Below, in pieces: positions 9,553-17,576 of a stretch of DNA of 64,000 bases. Both the position numbers and the translations under genes were made by a program. The stretch comes from Thiomicrorhabdus indica. GTDB lineage: Bacteria > Pseudomonadota > Gammaproteobacteria > Thiomicrospirales > Thiomicrospiraceae. Location of the stretch: the NCBI RefSeq assembly GCF_004293625.1, contig NZ_CP033040.1, positions 1,922,001 through 1,986,000 on the forward strand. The letters are read 5' to 3'. Positions within the stretch are counted from its first letter, which is position 1, and every line of letters begins with the position of its first letter. The notes under the pieces were generated by a model, which searched no databases, was not told the DNA's origin, and was given only the letters and a program-made list of their open reading frames with translations.

Positions 9553-10572
9553 TTAAACAAACTCCTCACCACCACCTGGCATCATCAGCTTCTCTTCATC
9601 TGCTAAACGACGAACGGTTTGGATAATGGTTCTTTGAGCATCTTCGACAGCACTAAGTTTGACAGGGGCTCCAGTTTCCAAATCCTCGCGCATAATTTCG
9701 GCTTGACGTTTGGAAACATTGCTTAAGAACTTCTCTTTTAAATCGTTTGTGGCGCCCTTCAAGGCAACAATCAGTAAATCAGACGGAATTTCACCAACAA
9801 GCGTTTGAATACCTCGATCATCAATCCCAATAATATCATCAAAGACAAACATCTTATCTTGGATAGCTCGACTGATTTCTTCATGCTCGGAAGCAATATC
9901 ATCCAAAATTCGTGAATCGACACCACCGCCAACTAAGTTCAAAATTTCCGCTGCCCGTTTCTCACCACCAATCGTCGCCAACTTGCCTCCATCTCCATCA
10001 CCTGAAGCATGTTCCAAAACATCGTTCAAATCAACCAGTGCACGAGGTTGAATCGTCGAAAGGGTCGCGATACGGTAAATAACTTCAGCTTGAAAACGTT
10101 CTGGAATTCCTCGTAGAACTTCTGCAGCTTGATCCGAGTCAAAATAAGAAAGAATAATCGCAACGACCTGAGGGTGTTCATTACGCAACATGTTAGAAAT
10201 AGTCGATGGATGCATCCATTTTAGCGCCTCAAGACCTTTAAATTGATCTCCGAGCATGGAAACATCCATCATACCTCCGGCCCCCTCACCAAGAGCATCA
10301 GCCATCAGTGATTGCGCATATTCACTTGGATCAACACCGAGTGCATCTTCACCCAGTTCATTCAGAAAAGCTTGCATCACTTGATGGATATGATCATGTG
10401 TCACACTCTCAACGGTTGTCATAGCAGAACCAAGGCGCTGAACTTCACGTGGATTCAAATGCTTTAAAACCGAAGACGCTCGTTCTTTTCCCAAGGAAAG
10501 CAACAAGATCGCAGCTTTATCAAGCGGTTCAATACCATCATTTTCATCATATTCTTCAAGCAATTCGGCCAT
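9553..10572 (-). CDS. fliG: FliG, flagellar rotor/switch protein
   Basis: FliG joins the MS-ring to the C-ring and receives torque from MotA. The 339-aa product is the normal family length with N, middle and C domains. The middle domain has EHPQVVAIILSYF, the EHPQ signature. The C domain carries the charged torque helix around DDIIGIDDRGIQTLVGEI and the C-terminal RTIIQTVRRLADEEKL. Its start overlaps the fliF stop by one base (TAATG), which indicates translational coupling in the fli operon. Confidence 0.97.
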   Translation of the reverse strand: MAELLEEYDENDGIEPLDKAAILLLSLGKERASSVLKHLNPREVQRLGSAMTTVESVTHDHIHQVMQAFLNELGEDALGVDPSEYAQSLMADALGEGAGGMMDVSMLGDQFKGLEALKWMHPSTISNMLRNEHPQVVAIILSYFDSDQAAEVLRGIPERFQAEVIYRIATLSTIQPRALVDLNDVLEHASGDGDGGKLATIGGEKRAAEILNLVGGGVDSRILDDIASEHEEISRAIQDKMFVFDDIIGIDDRGIQTLVGEIPSDLLIVALKGATNDLKEKFLSNVSKRQAEIMREDLETGAPVKLSAVEDAQRTIIQTVRRLADEEKLMMPGGGEEFV

Positions 10573-12272
10573 TAGCTATTTCCTTCAGATGAAAGCCACT
10601 GTCTTATAACGTGCGCCGCAAGTTTTGGATCACGATCAACAATTTCTCTAACCTTTTCAATCAATTGTTGCTCTTCAGCAGATTCTGCTTCCGCTTCTTC
10701 CGCTGCGTGTTCAACCTCTTCGTTCATTTGTTCAAGAGCTTTTGAGATCTCATCGGTGTTTTCTAAATCATCCACCTCTTCAGCCACATCCTCAGGGTAT
10801 TCCGTCACAATCTCATGACGTTTAGAGAGATCTCTCAACATTGGGCGTATGACAAATAGAATGATAATTAGTACCGCAAGACCTGCAAGCAACTGCTTAA
10901 CCAAATCCCAAAACCACGGTTCTTGCCAAATTGGAGTTGACTCGATTTCTTCCTCTGGTGCAGATAGAAACGACGCGTTGACAACGCTCAAAGTATCGCC
11001 ACGCATTGAGTCAAGAGCGACTGTGTCACGAACCAACTGCTGATAACGTTGTAACTCTTCATCGGTTAATGGCGTGCGAACAAACTCACCGGCTTCATTT
11101 TGAATCAACTTATCATCTAAAACCACCGCAACCGATAAACGAGAAATGTTTCCGACAGAGTTTTTTATATGACTTATCGTTCGGTCAAGCTCATAGTTTT
11201 TAGTCGTTTTTTCGGAAGAGCTTTTCACACCGCCTGCCGAACCATCTTTGGTATACCCTTCTTCGGGTGCAATTCCCGCTCTTGGCGGCTGATTCGTTAA
11301 TGCTCCTGGAATGCCTGTTGGACCATTTTCACGATTAATTTCACGAATCTCTTGCTCAGAGCGAATAGCGTCTGGATCAGGCTGGAAGTTTTCTCGAGTC
11401 TGTTCTTGTTGGGTAAAGTCCAGTTCAGCGGTAACTTGCGCTCGGACTTTTTCAGGGCCTCCAACAATTGGGGCTAATAAATCAATAATTCGATTAGAAA
11501 GTGTCAACTCAACTTGGCGAGTATAGTCCAGTTGCTTCATACTCATGTTAAGCATCGAACCTGCATGATCATTGCCAGTCAAAAGATTACCATTTTGATC
11601 AACCACGGTAACATCTGAGGCCTCCATATTTGGGATACTCGAAGACACCAAATAAACGATTGCACTGACCTGTTGATCATTCATCGTTCGACCAGGATAA
11701 AGCTTGACTACAACTGATGCCGTTGGTTTTTGTTGTTTTCTAACAAAAACTGAACGCTTGGGGAGCCCCAACATCACTCGCGCAGATTTAACTGCATTAA
11801 TACTGGAAACAGATTTGGCAAGTTCGCCTTCCAAGGCACGGTGGTATTGCGTAGTTTCTTTGAACTGTGAAATACCAAAGCCTTGTTCGGCATCAAGTAT
11901 CTGATAGCCGGTAGCAGCTTGTTTTGGATATCCGGCTGCGGCCATTTTAAGCCGTAAAGAATGAACCTGCTCACTGGGAACTAAAATCCCACCAGACGTG
12001 TGGTCAATTTGATAATCGACCATTTCTTGGTCAAGGGTTTGAATAATTTCATTAATATCTTGAGGATCAACACTACCAAAAAGCAAAGTGTATGGCTTCG
12101 ACTGAGACCACATTACCAGGCTAATGACTAATGCTAAAGTTACTCCCAGTGCAACAACCAATCCTACTTGCTTGGCGACCGGTAATGCCGTGACATTATC
12201 GACAAAAGTGGAGCCAACGCTTTGTTTAGCACCAGCTTTTATACTTGGGTCAATAGTTGGAGATTCAGCCAT
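10572..12272 (-). CDS. fliF: FliF, MS-ring protein
   Basis: FliF forms the inner-membrane MS-ring on which the basal body is built. The 566-aa product has transmembrane helix 1 at about 34-53 and the periplasmic ring-building motifs. These include GGILVPSEQVHSLRLKMA and the RALEGELAKSVSSINAVKSA region typical of secretin/YscJ-type rings. Transmembrane helix 2 is at about 455-478, followed by the cytoplasmic tail that binds FliG, ending AHVIRQWLS. It lies 44 nt after fliE and overlaps fliG. Confidence 0.97.
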   Translation of the reverse strand: MAESPTIDPSIKAGAKQSVGSTFVDNVTALPVAKQVGLVVALGVTLALVISLVMWSQSKPYTLLFGSVDPQDINEIIQTLDQEMVDYQIDHTSGGILVPSEQVHSLRLKMAAAGYPKQAATGYQILDAEQGFGISQFKETTQYHRALEGELAKSVSSINAVKSARVMLGLPKRSVFVRKQQKPTASVVVKLYPGRTMNDQQVSAIVYLVSSSIPNMEASDVTVVDQNGNLLTGNDHAGSMLNMSMKQLDYTRQVELTLSNRIIDLLAPIVGGPEKVRAQVTAELDFTQQEQTRENFQPDPDAIRSEQEIREINRENGPTGIPGALTNQPPRAGIAPEEGYTKDGSAGGVKSSSEKTTKNYELDRTISHIKNSVGNISRLSVAVVLDDKLIQNEAGEFVRTPLTDEELQRYQQLVRDTVALDSMRGDTLSVVNASFLSAPEEEIESTPIWQEPWFWDLVKQLLAGLAVLIIILFVIRPMLRDLSKRHEIVTEYPEDVAEEVDDLENTDEISKALEQMNEEVEHAAEEAEAESAEEQQLIEKVREIVDRDPKLAAHVIRQWLSSEGNS

Positions 12273-12316
12273 AGAGTGTCTTTGTAGTCATCATTCAGGG
12301 GTTACCTGAGAAAAAA

Positions 12317-12658
12317 TTATAGAGGCATTTGAATGACTTCTTTATAAGCCTCAACTAACTTGTTGCGAACTTGAGTCATCGCTTGAAAAGATAAACTGGC
12401 TTTTTGCGCTTGAAGCATAACTTCTGATAAATCCACATCTGGATCACCTCGCTCAAAAGCGTTTTTCATCTCTTTAGATTTGTTTTGTTCAAAGGTCACT
12501 GCCTCCACAGACTGTTTAAGCAAGTCTCCAAAATCTTCAGGAGCTTCACCAACTTGCTCTCCAGCCATCGGAGCACTGTCTTTCACAGGCTCAATTTTCG
12601 TTTGAGCCGCCAAAGAGCGCATTTGCAACATTAAGCTTTGTGTATCAATTGAGTCCAT
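12317..12658 (-). CDS. fliE: FliE, MS-ring/rod junction protein
   Basis: FliE is the first exported protein of the rod and adapts the ring to the rod. The 113-aa product has the usual family length. Its conserved C-terminal half reads [20 protein letters not shown] and ends [13 protein letters not shown], the FliE hallmark. It is the first gene of the fli operon and has a strong sigma-54 site about 90 nt upstream. Confidence 0.95.
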   Translation of the reverse strand: MDSIDTQSLMLQMRSLAAQTKIEPVKDSAPMAGEQVGEAPEDFGDLLKQSVEAVTFEQNKSKEMKNAFERGDPDVDLSEVMLQAQKASLSFQAMTQVRNKLVEAYKEVIQMPL

Positions 12659-12746
12659 TCGAACCTTTTCTCCAGGTGACCTGAAACGTAATCTTTAGTA
12701 TTTTTATTAATTTTAGAGAATGACCAAATCTTGGCATCATTTCCCA

Positions 12747-12763
12747 AGCAAACCTTATACCAG
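12747..12763 (-). promoter_or_regulatory. sigma-54 promoter for the fliE operon
   Basis: The minus strand reads CTGGTATAAGGTTTGCT. It has the invariant GG and GC 10 nt apart, a -24 box close to CTGGCA and a -12 box TTTGCT. It lies about 90 nt before fliE and would be activated by FlrC or FlrA encoded next door. Confidence 0.75.
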
Positions 12764-12818
12764 TTGAGAAATGAGCTCAACTTCAAGACCAATGTGTAAA
12801 GTTTAGCATTGAAACCTT

Positions 12819-12828
12819 ACCGGCCGGT
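12819..12828. repeat. ACCGGCCGGT palindrome downstream of flrC
   Basis: Perfect decamer within a 14-bp palindrome TTACCGGCCGGTAA, 28 nt past the flrC stop and upstream of the fliE promoter. Confidence 0.95.
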
Positions 12829-12855
12829 AACATTCATTAAAGACTTTATACCCTG

Positions 12856-14301
12856 TTAAGGAACGTCAATGCCTTGTTCTTTTAATTTCGCTAATTTATA
12901 ACGCAAAGTTCTTGGGCTAATATTTAAAGCGTCGGCAGTTTTTTGACGATGGCCATCATTTGAGCGTAAGGTTTGCAGAATTAACTGTGTTTCTCTTGCT
13001 TTTAAATCCATTGGCAAAGCCTCTTCGTAAAGATGAGTTTCGGTGAACTCTGCTTCTTTAACCTGGCTAGCCTTACTATTTTTTGTCGGCATTGACTCCG
13101 ATTCACTAGGTTTTTGATGATTGCTGAAACCATTGTTCTCATGAAGACTCTCTTCAGGCGGAACGGAAAACTGGTTTTCCATTTGGTCATCAAAGAAAAT
13201 ATGCTCTAGCTTAATCGAATCACCTGTCATCATCAGCAAAGCACGCTGCAAAACATTATCCAACTCTCGAATATTCCCTGGCCAACGATATTCCAGCAAT
13301 TTTTTTAATGCCGGAGCGCTAATAAAAGGTTCCACACGTATGTCGCTACAATGACGTTTAATCAATCGCTCGGCAATTGCTGCCACATCTCTTGGACGCT
13401 CTCTCAAAGGCGGCAAGCGCATCGGAAACACATTCAACCGATAGAACAAATCCTCTCGAAAGGCTCCTTCCTGAATGGATTTTTTCATATCAATATTTGA
13501 AGCACTCAAGACTCGAACGTCTAACTTAATAATTTTAGTGCTCCCAATCCTCTCAACTTCCTTCTCTTGAAGCACTCGCAGCAATTTTGTTTGCAAATCA
13601 ACTTTCATCTCGCCGATTTCATCTAAGAAAATCGTCCCACCTTGCGCCTGTTCAAATTTACCCGGCATTGATTTTCCAGCACCTGTAAATGCACCTTTTT
13701 CATAACCAAACAGAGTTGCTTCTAACATCGTTTCAGGAATGGCTGCGCAGTTAATCGCGACAAACGGCTGTTTATCACGTGTCGACTGATTATGAATATA
13801 TCTCGCAAGTACCTCTTTACCAGTACCACTTTCACCACTGATATAAACACTCGCATCACTGCGAGCCACTTTTTTAGCCATTGTTTTTAACTGTTGTGTG
13901 ACTGAATCAGCAACCACAAAATCGTCTTCACTTGAAGCATCACGATTGAAATAAGCTTTTGCTTTTTCTAAAAGAACATTCGCTTCAAAAGGCTTAACAA
14001 TATAATCGACCGCACCGGCTTTCATTGCATCGACCGCCTGCTCCACCGTTCCGTAAGCAGTCATTAAAACAATCGGAAGATAGGGCTTGAGCGCCCGAAT
14101 CCGAGTCATTAAGGTATAACCATCCATTCCATCCATACGAATGTCAGAGAACACCATGCCAATTTCATCATCAAGTGCTTGCAAAGCTTGTTCCGCACTG
14201 CTCACACTTACCACTTCAAATGCATTGATGCTCAGAATATCAACTAAAGCCTCTTGTAATTCTGGATCGTCTTCTACGACCAGGATTTTTGCTATGCTCA
14301 T
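12856..14301 (-). CDS. flrC: FlrC/FleR-type sigma-54 response regulator
   Basis: This NtrC-family activator drives sigma-54 transcription of hook-basal-body genes after phosphorylation by FlrB. The 481-aa product has a receiver domain (about 5-118) with the acidic pair, the phospho-acceptor Asp in FSDIRMDGMDG and the Lys in VKPF. The AAA+ domain (about 140-365) has Walker A GESGTGKE and the sigma-54-contacting GAFTGA loop. A C-terminal Fis-type helix-turn-helix reads TADALNISPRTLRYKLAKL. It overlaps flrB by 4 nt. The symbol flrC (Vibrio) corresponds to fleR in Pseudomonas. Confidence 0.93.
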   Translation of the reverse strand: MSIAKILVVEDDPELQEALVDILSINAFEVVSVSSAEQALQALDDEIGMVFSDIRMDGMDGYTLMTRIRALKPYLPIVLMTAYGTVEQAVDAMKAGAVDYIVKPFEANVLLEKAKAYFNRDASSEDDFVVADSVTQQLKTMAKKVARSDASVYISGESGTGKEVLARYIHNQSTRDKQPFVAINCAAIPETMLEATLFGYEKGAFTGAGKSMPGKFEQAQGGTIFLDEIGEMKVDLQTKLLRVLQEKEVERIGSTKIIKLDVRVLSASNIDMKKSIQEGAFREDLFYRLNVFPMRLPPLRERPRDVAAIAERLIKRHCSDIRVEPFISAPALKKLLEYRWPGNIRELDNVLQRALLMMTGDSIKLEHIFFDDQMENQFSVPPEESLHENNGFSNHQKPSESESMPTKNSKASQVKEAEFTETHLYEEALPMDLKARETQLILQTLRSNDGHRQKTADALNISPRTLRYKLAKLKEQGIDVP

Positions 14302-15548
14302 GAAGTAACCTTTGTCTCAATCAAATGGCTTTGTAAAGAGGAACCTGTTTTGTCCGAATTCGTTTGAAGAGGCAATCTTATCCCAAATCTGGATCCATAC
14401 CCAACGATCGATTTCACCCACACTTCACCCGAATGTGCTTCTGCAATTGCTCTAACGACCGCTAAACCAAGTCCTGTGCCTTTAGCTCGGCTCGTGTAAA
14501 ACGGCTCAAAGATCTGTTCTAACTTCTCTGGCTCAATGCCGGGGCCATTATCCATGACAATTAAATCTAAAAAGTTATCATTAATCACTTTTGCACTCAC
14601 TTGAATCTGAGCACCTATACCAATGACTTCCAAGGCATTGTGCACTAAATTTTGCAAAGCAGTTACCAAAGCATCCATATCACCAGATAAATGTAAACTT
14701 TCCTCACTTCGATCAATTCTTACTTGTGCGTCTTCAGGCAACAACTCAACTTCAACTTGGTGGGCCAATTTATCATATAAATCAGACAATAAAATATCTT
14801 GCTCACAGCTTTTTCCGCCTTTAGCGTACTGCAACATGTCTTTCACTAAGCCTTCAAGGTGTCGCAAACTGTTCAGGGTCTTATCTACAAACTTATAACG
14901 TTGATCTCTTTGTAAATCATCAACATTTAACTGAGAAACATAAAGTAAAGCGGAAGCTAAAGGTGTGCGAATCTGATGTGCAAGTGACGCAGCCATCTCT
15001 CCCATTGAATGCAAGCGTTGATGACGGCTTTGATGCTCCTGCAACTGCTTAGCTTCAGTGACATCTTGCATCAATAAAATTTTTCCTAGCGATTCATCCA
15101 AAAGCGTTTCCGAGACCTGAAAAATCTGATCATCATGCGTAATTAATTGACCTGCATCATTGTGGTTCAAAAATACATTCATCACAACAATTTCCCAGTT
15201 GCGGTGTAAAGCATCTTCACCCAACAATTCAATCGCGCTTTGATTCATTTCAACTATTTGATCTTTCTGATCCAGCACAACAACAGCGGCCGGTAGCATT
15301 TTCAACAATCGGCTTAATCGATCTGCCACCTGTTTTTTTTCTTTATCACTTTGCGCTAACTGCTCTTGCAGCTCTTCCATTTGAGATTGCAACGCATGGT
15401 AGGAATCCGATAAACGATCTGAGGTCTGATTAAACATTTCAAAAGCTTTTTCCAGCTCTTGAATTCGCTGTTCTCGGATAGCAGCACTGTTCTCATCAGT
15501 TTCAGCATTAGAAGATGAATTCGATTCCAACATAATCTCTTTTCTCAA
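14298..15548 (-). CDS. flrB: FlrB/FleS-type flagellar sensor histidine kinase
   Basis: This cytoplasmic kinase phosphorylates FlrC. The 416-aa product has no transmembrane segment. An N-terminal coiled coil (about 30-85) is followed by a PAS-like domain (about 85-170). The HisKA domain contains the phospho-acceptor in SLAHQIRTPL near residue 190. The HATPase domain (about 280-395) has an N-box near ALQNLVHNALE, DNGPGIEP and GTGLGLAVVRAI. It sits between flrA (14-nt gap) and flrC (4-nt overlap) in one operon. Confidence 0.93.
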   Translation of the reverse strand: MRKEIMLESNSSSNAETDENSAAIREQRIQELEKAFEMFNQTSDRLSDSYHALQSQMEELQEQLAQSDKEKKQVADRLSRLLKMLPAAVVVLDQKDQIVEMNQSAIELLGEDALHRNWEIVVMNVFLNHNDAGQLITHDDQIFQVSETLLDESLGKILLMQDVTEAKQLQEHQSRHQRLHSMGEMAASLAHQIRTPLASALLYVSQLNVDDLQRDQRYKFVDKTLNSLRHLEGLVKDMLQYAKGGKSCEQDILLSDLYDKLAHQVEVELLPEDAQVRIDRSEESLHLSGDMDALVTALQNLVHNALEVIGIGAQIQVSAKVINDNFLDLIVMDNGPGIEPEKLEQIFEPFYTSRAKGTGLGLAVVRAIAEAHSGEVWVKSIVGYGSRFGIRLPLQTNSDKTGSSLQSHLIETKVTS

Positions 15549-15562
15549 TACTAGACTTGAAC

Positions 15563-16687
15563 TTAACTCAATTCGTATTTACGAATTTTTTCAACTAAAG
15601 TCGTTCGATTGGTCTTTAAAAGTTTTGCGGCTTGCGAAACATTCCCTTCTGTCTGAGACAAAGCTTTTTGAATCAGTTCTACTTCCATTCCAACAAGATA
15701 GGATTTCAAATCGATACCGTCATCAAAGTTGATGTCAGAGACATTAGAATTCGGTTCCAAACCATTATTATCATTTACACTGGAAACTGAAGTAGGTACT
15801 TCAATGGCTGAAGCTTCAGGCACTGATGGTTTTTCTTCACCGGCCGGTGAACTTTGTAAAGAATCTGCCGGGGTATTTTCGTCAAACATCGATAGCGACT
15901 GCAAAAGTTCTGAATCGAGCTCCACTTGATAACGCTCAGGAAGGTCTTCATAGTCAATTTTCTGATCTGTAAACAAAATCGATAATCTTTCTGCCAAATT
16001 ACTCAGTTCCCGAACATTTCCTGGCCACTTATAACACTGTAATGCCTGCATCGCCTTTTCACTAAACGAAGGAACTAACGTACCCATTTCAGACATTTTT
16101 GCAAACATAAACTCAAACAACTCTGGAATATCTTCAGGGCGCTCTCTGAGTGCAGGCATTTCAATCGGGAATACATTTAAACGATAAAATAAATCTTCAC
16201 GAAATTTACCATCGGTTATTTGATCTTCTAGATTACGATGAGTTGCAGCAATGACTCGAACATCACAGTCAAAGGTTTTGTTACCACCAACACGTTCGTA
16301 GTTGCGTTCTTGTAAAACTCGCAATAACTTCACCTGCATTGGCAAAGGCATATCACCAATTTCATCTAAAAAGATCGAGCCTTTTTCTGCCATCTCAAAG
16401 CGACCTTTTCGCGCAGTAATTGCGCCAGTAAAAGCCCCTTTTTCATGACCAAACAACTCGCTTTCAAGAAGTTCGCCTGGAATAGCACCACAGTTGATTG
16501 GTACAAAAGTTTTGTCTGAACGTGAGGAAGAATTATGAAGCGCTTGCGCAACGACTTCTTTACCCGTACCAGATTCTCCCAGAATAAGAACGGTTGCATC
16601 CGTTTTGGCAACCTGCTGAATCAATTTTTTGACGGTTTGCATTGCAGGACCAGAACCTACAAGATTTGAGAAAAGATCGTTTGACAT
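15563..16687 (-). CDS. flrA: FlrA/FleQ-like sigma-54 activator lacking the N-terminal domain
   Basis: This looks like the master flagellar activator by position (first gene of flrABC). The 374-aa product begins directly in the AAA+ domain, with [15 protein letters not shown] at about residue 10, Walker A GESGTGKE and GAFTGA. FlrA/FleQ proteins are usually about 480-490 aa with a N-terminal FleQ domain of about 120 aa; none is present. The minus strand upstream of the ATG carries the promoter, not coding sequence. A linker (about 250-320) precedes a Fis-type helix-turn-helix ([17 protein letters not shown]). c-di-GMP binding is therefore uncertain. It could also be a paralogue. Confidence 0.82.
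   Translation of the reverse strand: MSNDLFSNLVGSGPAMQTVKKLIQQVAKTDATVLILGESGTGKEVVAQALHNSSSRSDKTFVPINCGAIPGELLESELFGHEKGAFTGAITARKGRFEMAEKGSIFLDEIGDMPLPMQVKLLRVLQERNYERVGGNKTFDCDVRVIAATHRNLEDQITDGKFREDLFYRLNVFPIEMPALRERPEDIPELFEFMFAKMSEMGTLVPSFSEKAMQALQCYKWPGNVRELSNLAERLSILFTDQKIDYEDLPERYQVELDSELLQSLSMFDENTPADSLQSSPAGEEKPSVPEASAIEVPTSVSSVNDNNGLEPNSNVSDINFDDGIDLKSYLVGMEVELIQKALSQTEGNVSQAAKLLKTNRTTLVEKIRKYELS
15839..15848. repeat. ACCGGCCGGT palindrome inside flrA
   Basis: Perfect decamer in a 16-bp palindrome TTCACCGGCCGGTGAA (15836-15851). It encodes SPAGE in the linker between the AAA+ domain and the DNA-binding helix-turn-helix. Confidence 0.95.
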
Positions 16688-16718
16688 CCATGGCCCCGAA
16701 TTTCAATAAGACCTGTCA

Positions 16719-16747
16719 TTTATAAAGGGTTTATCAACGGATGTCAA
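16719..16747 (-). promoter_or_regulatory. sigma-70 promoter for flrABC
   Basis: On the minus strand a perfect -35 TTGACA (16742-16747) and a -10 TATAAA (16719-16724) are separated by exactly 17 nt. The start site would be about 25 nt before the flrA ATG. This is the expected housekeeping promoter for a master regulator. Confidence 0.75.
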
Positions 16748-16795
16748 AATTTTGGCAAAAGATTTTAAAAATTATTGAATAACAATAAGAAAAGG

Positions 16796-17113
16796 TTAAA
16801 ACTTGACGTATTTTTTAATAGATTGATTGGCTTTTACGGCATTTGAGAAATCAGATGCTAAATCTTTTTGAGAATGGCCAAGAAGATCGCTTAACTTTTC
16901 AGCATCGTCCAACAACATTGGTCGAATAATTTCGAGTTTCTCTCCATAGTCACTGATCATTTTGTCGAGCATTGATTGCCACTGATTCTGCAACACTTCC
17001 AGTTCATCCCACTTTTTGGATTCGGCTAATTGCAACAGGTTTTTAGAAAAACTAAGCAACTTCAGTTTATCTTTCTGAAACTGCTCTGGTGATTTTTTTG
17101 GAGTCGTCAACAT
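16796..17113 (-). CDS. fliT: FliT-like flagellar chaperone
   Basis: FliT binds the FliD cap protein before export. This 105-aa product is small, all-helical and rich in Lys, Leu and Asp, with no membrane segment. The family is poorly conserved. The call rests on size, helix pattern and position: it is the last gene of fliD-fliS-fliT, overlapping the fliS stop by one base. It ends about 50 nt short of the flrA promoter. Confidence 0.7.
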   Translation of the reverse strand: MLTTPKKSPEQFQKDKLKLLSFSKNLLQLAESKKWDELEVLQNQWQSMLDKMISDYGEKLEIIRPMLLDDAEKLSDLLGHSQKDLASDFSNAVKANQSIKKYVKF

Positions 17114-17535
17114 TATTGAAGCTGCTCTTTCGTTGCACGTTTAATATTCTCAGGCATCTGCTGCCATGCAGACTGTAAACCCTCAATATGCTCAATAACC
17201 TCATCTATTTTTTGCAAATCATTTTTCGCAACAGCTTGAAATACTGAACGGTGACAATAGTCATATAACGCGAACATATTCTGAGCAATTTCTCCACCTT
17301 GCTCAAAATTAACACCTGCTTTCAACGCATTCAAAATAGACAAGGCTTTACTGGAAAACTCAGCTTTTTTTTCATACTGCTTTTGTTCTATGAAAACTTT
17401 GGTTAATTTCAAATTTTTCAAGGCACCCGTGTAAAGCATATCCACCAATTTATGTGGGGTCGCTTCAGAAACTGCAGTTTCAACAGCCGTGTTTGCATAT
17501 TGTTGTGCCAGGCGATTTTGCATTGCATAGCTCAT
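17113..17535 (-). CDS. fliS: FliS, flagellin export chaperone
   Basis: FliS keeps flagellin monomers unpolymerised in the cytoplasm. The 140-aa product has the family features: an N-terminal YAMQNRLAQQYANTAVETAVSEATPHKLVDMLY segment, the four-helix bundle and the C-terminal SAWQQMPENIK region. It is 42 nt downstream of fliD, as is usual, and shares a base with the fliT-like gene. Confidence 0.95.
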   Translation of the reverse strand: MSYAMQNRLAQQYANTAVETAVSEATPHKLVDMLYTGALKNLKLTKVFIEQKQYEKKAEFSSKALSILNALKAGVNFEQGGEIAQNMFALYDYCHRSVFQAVAKNDLQKIDEVIEHIEGLQSAWQQMPENIKRATKEQLQ

Positions 17536-17576
17536 GACATGGCTCCCTTATGATTTATCTTAAGTATTTTTATTTA

